NCBI GenBank assembly: GCA_949130485.1
Contig: OX422185.1
Span: 9,920,118-9,984,117 of the forward strand
Source of the DNA: Agelas oroides
Lineage: Eukaryota; Porifera; Demospongiae; Agelasida; Agelasidae
DNA: 64,000 nt
Direction of reading: 5' to 3'
Shown here: piece by piece, positions 55,886 through 64,000 of the stretch
Layout: every line of letters begins with the position of its first letter
Numbering within the stretch: the first letter of the stretch is position 1
Position numbers and translations under genes: made by a program
The notes under the pieces: model-generated
Seen by the model: only the letters and a program-made list of their open reading frames with translations
Told to the model about the DNA's origin: nothing
The model's database searches: none

Positions 55886-57640
55886 GTTTTAAAATCTGAT
55901 TGAAGTTACCAGAATTCTGGAGAGAGCATAGACTGTAATCTATAGCTACCAACCATTTCCTGTGCGTAAATACTTGTGAGTGGTGTATACATGTATATAT
56001 TACCCACCTGTTGCTATAGAAACAAGGGTGAAGTAGAGAATATATACATGTATATATGCTGATCGGAAGGACCTGGGAACCCAGAGACTGAGACATGCAG
56101 GAATAACATACAATGAGGAAAGTTTGGCTAATCACAAATTGAGATCAATTTGTAGTGGACTGACTTCCTTGAGTGTATGCTGTGTCACATTTACATCTAA
56201 AACTATAGTTCATGACTACTTCGACCTGTAATGTAACATTGTAATTTCTAACTTGTCATTTTTCTGTAATTGTAATCATTATTTGTAAGTAACCTTGGTA
56301 ATTGTAATGGGTATTAATTGATGATTCAGGCTCAAGTAATTGTAATCAATAAAACCATGCCAGAATTCAATTACTACAACCCTGAAGTACACCTGTCCAT
56401 GTAGAACTTAACATGCAAGTACACCTGTCAAGTCTCTCCATGTACATTAGCTACTGTAGCTGTACAGTGACATTTCATGGAGACTAGACTGTTTGTTTTC
56501 CATAGGATTCTGAAAAATAAAATTCGTTGTATTGCAATAACACATCATGGTCAGGATAGGAGAGTGTTAAGCCCATATAGTTTCTTACCACCAGATCCTG
56601 TAAAGTATATGTGCTTAACAAAGTGCCTCATCATCCTGACTCACTATTATATTTTTATACACTGTATAAACTACATTGTTAATATACTACAGAAGATATA
56701 CAATTGCTATTGTCATATGTTGCACTCTGTGTGTCATGTGTCATGCGCTTATCTGATCACATTGATATCAGTAGACCTATAGCAACTCAAGTGACAATCA
56801 GATAGCATTAATAGATGGTAGGCACTGTGCATTCACACAATACTAGTTTATTGTGTAATTGAAATACGTGTAAACTATACCCCAGATAGCTATACATACA
56901 CATATACTGCACTGTTGCAATGTTACAAAGTTATTGTAATAACAAGTCCTTGGGCATCCTGTTACCATGCTACATAGCTATAACTTGAGTGTTTGTCACC
57001 AAAAATATTAGGTTAGAACATAAACAAGGTGAACTAAGCTTCAACAGTACAGTTTATTGTGTAATTGAAATACGTATAAACTATACCCCAGATAGCTACA
57101 TACACATACTGCACTGTTGCAATGTTACAACTTATTGCCAGGCTGGCAGTAGGGTGCATACTACTGGAATCTCCTTGAGATTCTGTCCCTGGCGAGGGCA
57201 CAGAAACTGCCCATAGGGACAGAAGCAAGGTTGCTACATAGCATGCAATAAAACCTTGTACTACGCGTAGCAGTAGCTATGTATTCACCACTATACTTAC
57301 ATCAAGTAATTGCATGTCTTGGTAATTTTCAAATTTGCATGGACAGTCACAATGCAACACAAATTTGTACAACTGGTCAAGGTACTCAAGTATTTACTGT
57401 CTATACAGAAAGAATTGTTTTGTTTATGTAGTCAAAAAATGGTATGCCAGTGATGGGTAGTGGATAAGTAATGATTTAATTGGAATAGTTGAACCAGTAA
57501 GGGCCATCACAGTACATGTACATGGCAGATTTTTAAGTGACATACTTATACAACTGTGTGATATGATAAATAAATGAATACAGCTACCATGACATGTAGT
57601 TTATTAGTGTCAGTTCACTGAGAGAGAAAAAGAGGAGGGG
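55886..57640. repeat. long module, copy 4
   Basis: Good match to copy 1 through about 57,430, with an insertion of unrelated AT-rich sequence at about 56,180-56,390 (TAATTGTAATCA repeats). The region around 57,046-57,130 repeats sequence already present at 56,850-56,930. 57,430-57,640 shows nothing recognisable. Confidence 0.82.
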
Positions 57641-57736
57641 GCACCGGTACCCAGGTAATCAGGTAATTATTGCACGCGCACGATGATCGTTTTCGGTTTC
57701 CGCCCACCATTGTATCACGCTGTACTTTCTTCTACA

Positions 57737-57895
57737 ATGAAGCAAATGGCTGCAGCAGCTCCTTCATTAGTTTGTCGAAGGTTACGTAGTCTTATTGCAG
57801 GTGACAATGGCCTGAAAAGTTCCTAAGCCGTCGATCGCCGTACGTTCTTGGTCACCCTCACCAAAAGACCATGGAATACGGACGACTTTAACTAG
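57737..57895 (+). pseudogene. small ORF, copy C, with an internal stop
   Basis: Same frame as copies A and B: MKQMAAAAPSLVCRRLRSLI, AGDNGLKSS, then TAA at codon 30 where the others have Tyr, and afterwards AVDRRTFLVTLTKRPWNTDDFN to the shared stop position. One substitution accounts for the loss. Confidence 0.6.
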
Positions 57896-57946
57896 TAACT
57901 ATCTTCAATTTCTTGTCCATAATAGTCGAGAGAGTGACGTGAAGCA

Positions 57947-57982
57947 GAGATAATATATAACGAAGGTTATATATTATCTATG
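57947..57982. mobile_element. 36 bp hairpin, exact 9 bp TSD
   Basis: GAGATAATATATAAC, loop GAAG, GTTATATATTATCTATG, between two exact copies of CGTGAAGCA (57,938-57,946 and 57,983-57,991). Copies A (44,820) and B (51,796) have a single GACGTGAAGCAA at this point, so the insertion and its duplication are directly visible. The termini are AT-rich and unlike TAGTCTCG. Confidence 0.93.
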
Positions 57983-58283
57983 CGTGAAGCAACCTTGACT
58001 AACGAACGCTGGTGAGCGTTTGCACCGCGAAGCGGCAACATTTGACGACGCAATAAGTTTTTAAGTTTTTCAACCGGCCATCCGCACTGCGTGTGCTTTA
58101 TAGCTTATTTTACGTAGACCAACCAACAACTGTTGAACTTGTTTACAGAAAGAATGATGTGGCTCTCACACTGTGCGAGCGAAACGTCCGACCACTGGTG
58201 TCCGTCTTTTTCTGTGTATCATGGTTTGTTACATATTAAAGTAGTATGCGCCTTTGAATACCAAGTTTGACTGTAAGTGATTG

Positions 58284-58318
58284 TAGTCTCGGAACCAGAC
58301 CCTCGGGTTCCGAGACTA
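58284..58318. mobile_element. 35 bp TAGTCTCG hairpin, exact 9 bp TSD
   Basis: TAGTCTCGGAACC, AGACCCTCG loop region, GGTTCCGAGACTA. Exact AAGTGATTG on both sides (58,275-58,283 and 58,319-58,327). Copies A (45,026) and B (52,066) read AAGTGATTGCA once, without the hairpin. Confidence 0.96.
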
Positions 58319-58750
58319 AAGTGATTGCAAGACTGTGGATACCATAGACACTGTCTAGACTATGATTATACTAGGCTTACCCACCGCCTTATTACAGGCC
58401 TTCTTGTGCTTTTTGGCTTTGAAAAAGAACGTAGACAATCTATTGATTGCTGTGAGAATTGCAGAACTTACGCCTGTCACGGAGGAAACGTCGAGGAAGG
58501 ATTGTCACCACGCGTGCTCGGTGCTGGGTACAGCCAGTACTCAACTATAGAGGCCAAGCAAAGTGGATTCATTGTCACCGCCCACTTCACCTTTGTCCCA
58601 CAAGCCAGACTCTTTCCGCTCTGGATCACAGTGGAGCGATACTGAAAGCAATCGGTTCTGTGGAACCGAAAGCGTCTGACTTGCGAGACTAGCTTTACTT
58701 AGACTCAGTCCCATGCAGGCCTCTCTCTCTCTCCGGAGTCGAGAGCGTGT

Positions 58751-58785
58751 TAGTCTCGCGTAGCCAGACTGGCTACGCGAGACTA
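58751..58785. mobile_element. 35 bp TAGTCTCG hairpin
   Basis: TAGTCTCGCGTAGCCA, GAC, TGGCTACGCGAGACTA. Copies A and B have GAGCGTCT(C/T)GAAAATCAGA continuous at this place. Flanks AGAGCGTGT and AGACCCTGT agree at 7 of 9 positions, so the duplication is less certain; about 20 bp of extra sequence follows (GACCCTGTTGATTAGTCTAG). Confidence 0.85.
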
Positions 58786-59270
58786 AGACCCTGTTGATTA
58801 GTCTAGAAAATCAGACCCGTTCCGTTACGCAGCGCCAATCCCTTCCAATATCCGGTACGCGATACTGGAAGCGAACGGCGCGGCTGAACGGAATGGGTCC
58901 GGCTTGCGAGACTAGTCTGACGTAGCTGGAGCCAGGAAATTTGCTGGCAGAGTTCAATTGCCCTTGGTATAGTTCTGATGTAGCGTTATATATATAGTGG
59001 CCATTTTTAACTTGCTGAAAACTTTCGCCAGAAATCCTGTAACTATAGGATATGCACTATCTTTGGCGTGCAGCGTCGCCATGCATTCCAGCACCGTATA
59101 CAGTGTTGGCTAGCTTGTGAGTAATGTGCGTAGCACTGTTGATCCCCTGGCTAGTATATCATTTATTTGCGCAACGAGTCAATGGCCGCTCAGTCAACGT
59201 GCGACTTGCGTGTCCATTCAAGGTCAGTAACAGATGAATTAGGTTGCAAATGATTGCTATTTGTTGCAGG

Positions 59271-60010
59271 GAAGGGCTGGTGTAAAACCTGGACTGGAGT
59301 ATTAAACTGGGTTAATAATTTTTATGGTGGTAAACACAAGTGAATAGAAGTCCTGTATTTTCTTTTCAATTGGGATATTGTTTCCACTTACAAAAACTTG
59401 CAAACCACCTGAGTCAAGTAATAATAGTCCAGACCTTTAGTTCAGCTCATAGTCCAGAGGCCAGGTTTTACACCTGTCTGGAAGGCGTTCTTTATCAATG
59501 ACATGCTGGGAGTTGACATCCCAGGAAGATACGGCTTAGTCAATGAGCAGAGACTCTTCATCAAAGCATCCACCATTGAAAGGTAACTAAATAAATGTTG
59601 ACATTCACAAGGTCGTTGGAAGTGGGGTAGCTGGGGCGCCCCGGGCTGCCCCACTTTTCTAGCTGTTTTGTAGAACTTCGAACTTTAAACACATGTCATG
59701 CACTTCGTTGAGTGCAATGACTGATCAGCTGATCAGCTAAGCCTGCAATAGGCGACAAGTCATTTTTTCCAGCATGAACTTGGAAAGACATGAGCCTCAG
59801 TGTTTGACAGGCGTTCGTGGCTTCACTACGAGGAAGACAAAGATCGTTCTGTTTTACCTGACTCTTACCTGTGTAACCACTTACCAGCATTCCGTTACTT
59901 GCTTGGAGTGAACTGGGTTCTCTAACTTGAAGGATGCCGTCGTGAAATTTACTTTCTATGCACGCAAAAACTGTGCATGTGTAGTGAGTTTGTGCAATGC
60001 GAAATGCCGG
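59271..60010. repeat. linker module, fourth copy
   Basis: Matches 48,720-49,440 and 52,610-53,390, including the GGGGCGCCCCGGGCTGCCCC block at 59,634. No gene. Confidence 0.85.
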
Positions 60011-62010
60011 CAGATTGCTTTCCTGTGCGTAATACTTGTGAATGGTGTATACATGCATGTATATAATACCAACCTGTTACTAGGGTGAAGTATATGTACA
60101 TGTATACATGCTGAGTTGAAGGGTCTGGGAACCCAGAGACTGAGACATGCAGGAATAACATACTGTGATAGAAGTTTGGCTCTTAACATTAATCACAAAC
60201 TGTGATCAATTTTGTAGTGGATGGCCTTCCTTGCATTGAGTGGGTGTCATTCATTATAAGGCAAGTACAAAGTTTAGTTCTCATAGGATATGAATAACTT
60301 TAGTGTAGAGGTTAGCAACATGCAAGTACACCTGTCAAGTCTCTCCATTTACATTATCTATAGCTACTGTAGCTGTACAGTGACATTTCATGGAGACTAG
60401 ACTGTTTGTTTTCCGTAGGATTCTGTATGGAACACGGAAAATTTGAAAATTGCAATAGCATATCATGGTGAGAAAAAGAAAGAGTTAAGTTGATAATTAT
60501 AGTTTCTTATCACCAGCTCCTATAAGCGCATATGCTTAACAAACAGTGCCTCATCATCCTGACTCACTATTATATTTTTATATCACTTTATAAACTACAT
60601 TGTTAATATACTACAGAAGATACAATTGTTATTGTCATATGTTGCACTCTGTGTGTCATGTGTCATGTGCTTATCTGGTCACATTGATATCAGTAGACCT
60701 ATAACAACTCCAGTGACAATCAGATAGCATTAGTAGATGGTATCACAATACTAGTTTATTGTGTAATTGAAATACGTATAAACTATACCCCAGATAGCTA
60801 CATACACATACTGCACTGTTGCAATGTTACAAAGTTAGTGTAATAACAAGTCCTTGGGCATCCTGTTACCATGCTACATAGCTATAACTTGAGTGTTTGT
60901 CCACCAAATATTACATGTAGGTTAGAACATAAACAAGGTGAACTAAGCATTTGATCATTGAGCAGAAACCTTGTCCCAAGTTTGAAATTTCCTCTTTATG
61001 TATACATATATAATTATATTGTTTGTACCAGATAGTGTAATTTATGTTGTTGTGAATTAACTACTACATAGCGAAGGATTTACCTTAACCCTTTAAACAC
61101 TGAATTTTTTCACTTGAGATTTGTTTTAGCCTAAACATGCCTTTAACGCACCGTATCTCCATTTCTGTCAAAGCTCTGACTCCAAAACTGAACCCAACTC
61201 CACTTCCAGCCTTAGCAAGCAGACTCGTGACCTTAACCACGCCCACTCATTAACGAGCATGCAATGGTCAGCACTCTTGATTGGCAAACACCCGCTTAGA
61301 GCCCAAGAAACCTTCCCTGCCTGAAATGAACCACCAGAAAGGTGAGAGTAGCATTTTCTAAGCCTGCTCATGCAGCCAGGCTGAGAATTGGCCCACCCGG
61401 TGCCAACCATGGTCCTTTTACAGCCAAGCCTAGCAGCTGCCATGTGCACAGCACCCTGCGGGTGACCCCACTCACCTCCCCTTGTCCCACCCTTTCTGCT
61501 GACGCAGAACCTGCGCGCCAGCGCGCAGAGACTATCTTTTCTGCGCAGTGCGCAGTATGATGTTATCAAAAGTGTACTATAGGGTTTAAAGGGATAACTT
61601 ATTAAGCAGACTTATCTTACTGATGTGATCAATACAGTTATTGTACATAGGAGGCTGCATCAATAAAGTGGTTTGGGCAACTTGTTGTGAAGGTTTTGAA
61701 AACATGTCTTCATTAGGGTCGTATAGTGCAAAGCTACGTAGCTCTTTTGCGCAGCAACTTTTGGCTGGCAGTAGGGTGGATATACTACTGGAATCTCCTT
61801 GAGATTCTGTCTCTTGCGAGGGCACAGAAACTGCCCATAGGGATAGAAGCAAGGTTGCTGCACAGTATGCAATAAAACCTTGTACTACGCGTAGCAGTAC
61901 TACTTGCATCAAGTAATTGCATGACTTGGTAATTTTTAAATTTGGACAGTCACAATGCAGCAAAAATTTGTACACCTGGTCAAGGTACTAAAGTATTTTA
62001 CTGTCTACAG
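60011..62010. repeat. long module, copy 5
   Basis: Follows copy 1 in order, interrupted by a 513 bp insertion at 61,085. After the insertion the match resumes at AAGCAGACTTATCTTACTGA and continues to the GTACTACGCGTAGCAG block. Confidence 0.88.
61085..61597. mobile_element. 513 bp MITE with TTAACCCTTTAAAC termini
   Basis: TTAACCCTTTAAACACT at the left and AGGGTTTAAAGGGATAA at the right form inverted ends. Other module copies read GCGAAGGATTTTCCTGTTAAGCAG without it. The interior is more GC-rich, lacks a transposase and includes GCGCGCCAGCGCGC-like words. TTAA plus CCCTTT is a common start for piggyBac-type MITEs, but an intact TTAA duplication is not visible on the right, so the assignment is tentative. 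Confidence 0.78.
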
Positions 62011-64000
62011 AATACCTTCCACTGCCTTTATGTTGACATTCAAAACAAGCAATAGCTAAATGCTTCAACACTGATGCTTGTATGTATAACACCTGCATGC
62101 ACACATTGGCGAATCCGTACTTTGGTGTTCTAAGTGTTTATAGCCTTGTTTTAAAATCTGATTGAAGTTGCCAGAATTTTGGAGAGAGAATAAGAAACAT
62201 GGACTGTAATCTACCAACCATTTTCTGTGCGTAAACACTTGTGAGTGGTGTATAGCTACATGTATATATTACCCACCTGTTACTATAGAAACAAGGGTGA
62301 AGTAGAGAATATATACATGTATATATGCGCTGATTGGAAGGGCCTGGGAACCCAGAGACAGAGACATGCAGGACAATGAGGAAAGTTTGGCTAATCACAA
62401 ATTGAGATCAGTTTGTAGTGGACTGACTTCCTTGAGTGGGTGTCATATAAGGCAGGTACAAAGTTTGGTTCTCATATGGATATGAATAACTTTAGTGTAG
62501 AGCTTAACACCTGTCAAGTCCCTCCATGTACATTAGCTACTGTAGCTGTACAGTGACATTTCATGGAGACTAGACTGTGTGTTCCAAAGAATTCTGTATG
62601 GAACATGGAAAATTAGAAAATTGAAATTCGTTGTATTGCAATAACACATCATGGTCAGGAAAGGAGAGTGTTAAGCCCATATAGTTTCCTACCACCAGAT
62701 CCTGTAAAGTATGTGCTTAACAAATAGTGCCTCATCATCCTGACTCACTATTATATTTTTATATAACAACATTGTTAATATACTACAGAAGATACAATTG
62801 CTATTGTCATATGTTGCACTCTGTGTGTCATGTGTCATGTGCTTATCTGGTCACATTGATATCAGTAGACCTATAACAACTCAAGTGACAATCAGATAGC
62901 ATTAATAGATGGTAGGCACTGTGCATTCACACAATACTAGTTTATTGTGTAATTGAAATACGTACAAACTATACCCCAGATAGCTACATACACATACTGC
63001 ACTGTTACAATGTTACAAAGTAGTGCAATAATAAGTCCTTGGGCATCATGTTACCATGCTACATAGCTATACCTTGAGTGTTTGTCACCAAAAATATTAG
63101 GTTAGAACATAAACAAAGTGAACTAAGCATTTGATCAGTGAGCAGAAACCTTGTCCCAAGTTTGAAATTTCCTGTTTATGTATACATATTGTTTGTACCA
63201 GATAGTGTAATTTTTGTTGTTGTGAACTAACTACTAGCGAAGGATTTTCCTGTTAAGCGACTTATCTTATTGATGTGATCAATACAGTTATTGTACATAG
63301 CAGGCTGCATCAATAAAGTTGTTTGGTCAACTTGTCGTGAGTTTTTGAAAACGTGTCTTCATTAGGGTCGTATAGTGCAAAGCTACCTCTTATGTGTAGC
63401 AATTATTGGCTGGAAGTAGAGTGCATACTACTGGAATCTCCTTGAGATGAGGGCACAGTTCCTGTGCCCTCGCCAGAGACAGAATCAAGGAGATTCTGTC
63501 TCTGGCGAGGGCACAGAAACTGCCCATAGGGATAGAAGCAAGGTTGCTACATAGCATGCTGAATAAAACCTTGTACTACGCGTTGCAGTATATGTATTCA
63601 CCACTACTTGCATCAAGCAATTGCATGTCTTGGTAATTTTTAAATTTGAATAGTCAAAAATTTGTACAACTGGTCAAGGTACTAAAGCATTCACTGTCTA
63701 TACAGGAAGAATTGTTTCGTTTATGTATTATAAAAAATGCTATGCCATTGATTGGCATAACATTTTTGTTAAAAATGTATAGCCAGTATATGTCTACACA
63801 GGACTGCTAATTTAGGCACACATGCATCTGCTAGAGTGGTTTACAACTAGTGACAAATGTTACTTCCTTTTTATTTGTAGCAACTCAAGCGAAAATCAGA
63901 TAGCAGTAACAGCTAGGTAAACTTGTGTTTTATCTGTGATGATGGGCACTGTGCATTCACACATTACTTTGTACTATAACAGACCAGTTTATTGTGTAAC
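62011..64000. repeat. long module, copy 6, running to the window end
   Basis: 62,011-62,130 is a scrap of the kelch 5' module (ACATTCAAAACAAGCAA...GCATGCACACATTGGCGAAT). 62,130-63,860 is another full module. From 63,878 the middle part starts again (GCAACTCAAGCGAAAATCAG, GGGCACTGTGCATTCACACA), so the array continues past the window. Confidence 0.88.
63462..63516. repeat. 25 bp-arm hairpin from local inverted duplication
   Basis: CTGTGCCCTCGCCAGAGACA/GAATC, spacer AAGGA, then GATTCTGTCTCTGGCGAGGG/CACAG. The other module copies have only the second arm. A partial direct copy (GAGGGCACAG, 63,450) precedes, giving direct-inverse-direct order, typical of template switching at a fork. Confidence 0.9.

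Larger units (their letters stand above)
57650..59270. repeat. ORF-bearing module, copy C
   Basis: Third copy of the segment at 44.57 kb. It carries three small hairpin insertions (57,947, 58,284, 58,751) that copies A and B lack. It retains the site (59,170-59,190, GAGTCAATGGCCGCT) that is occupied by a LINE in copy A. Confidence 0.9.

Overview
The window looks like an intron-poor, repeat-rich stretch of an animal nuclear genome, not a prokaryote or a virus. The evidence is LINE reverse transcriptases with A-rich or (TAA)n tails, tyrosine-recombinase retroelement fossils, many MITE-like inverted-repeat elements, CA/TG microsatellites, and large gaps without any credible ORF. The general look (AT-rich, many AGCTAGCT-type motifs, a family of intronless kelch genes) suggests a basal marine invertebrate, possibly a demosponge. 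That taxonomic guess is inference only.

Host genes. The only convincing host genes are five intact intronless genes for stand-alone six-bladed kelch propellers of 298-303 residues, at 15,135 (+), 17,793 (-), 38,610 (-), 47,327 (-) and 54,361 (-). A sixth, broken copy near 12 kb has its last third inverted in place. The genes fall into two subfamilies: MVEEQ (15.1 and 47.3 kb, six differences in 298 residues) and MAEGQ (17.8, 38.6 and 54.4 kb). They share non-coding flanks as well as coding sequence, so they spread by DNA-level segmental duplication, not retroposition. The 15.1/17.8 kb pair is convergent, and the other units look like partial derivatives of such a pair.

Layout. 1-9.6 kb: gene-poor, with a complex CA/TG inverted repeat (3.9-4.6 kb) and a decayed LINE (6.6-8.5 kb, -). 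9.6-14 kb: inverted-repeat MITEs and the kelch pseudogene. 15-19 kb: the convergent kelch pair. 19.9-22.3 kb: a foldback element whose arms are built of 139-143 bp hairpin-containing repeats. 22.4-27.8 kb: a broken DIRS-like retroelement fossil (+) carrying a 2.5 kb inverted-repeat element, which carries a hAT-like MITE, which carries another MITE. 28.3-31.9 kb: a second, better preserved DIRS-like fossil (-). 32.8-35.5 kb: a GC-rich minisatellite split by a LINE. 36.2 kb: a tyrosine-recombinase scrap. 37-41.5 kb: a kelch unit and two hAT-like MITEs. 42.2-64 kb: a patchwork of five or six diverged copies of a 1.5-2 kb non-coding module, interleaved with two kelch units, a LINE, and three copies of a separate segment holding a conserved 52-codon frame.

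Most interesting signal. The window contains a series of very small perfect or near-perfect palindromes. Most have the termini TAGTCTCG...CGAGACTA, some are only 35-52 bp long, and they are flanked by direct repeats that are usually 9 bp. At two sites the duplicated modules supply the matching uninserted sequence, which shows directly that these are insertions. A 338 bp relative at 10.4 kb has exact 9 bp duplications. Together they look like one family of extremely compact hairpin transposons with a 9 bp target duplication, which is Mutator-like by size of duplication only.
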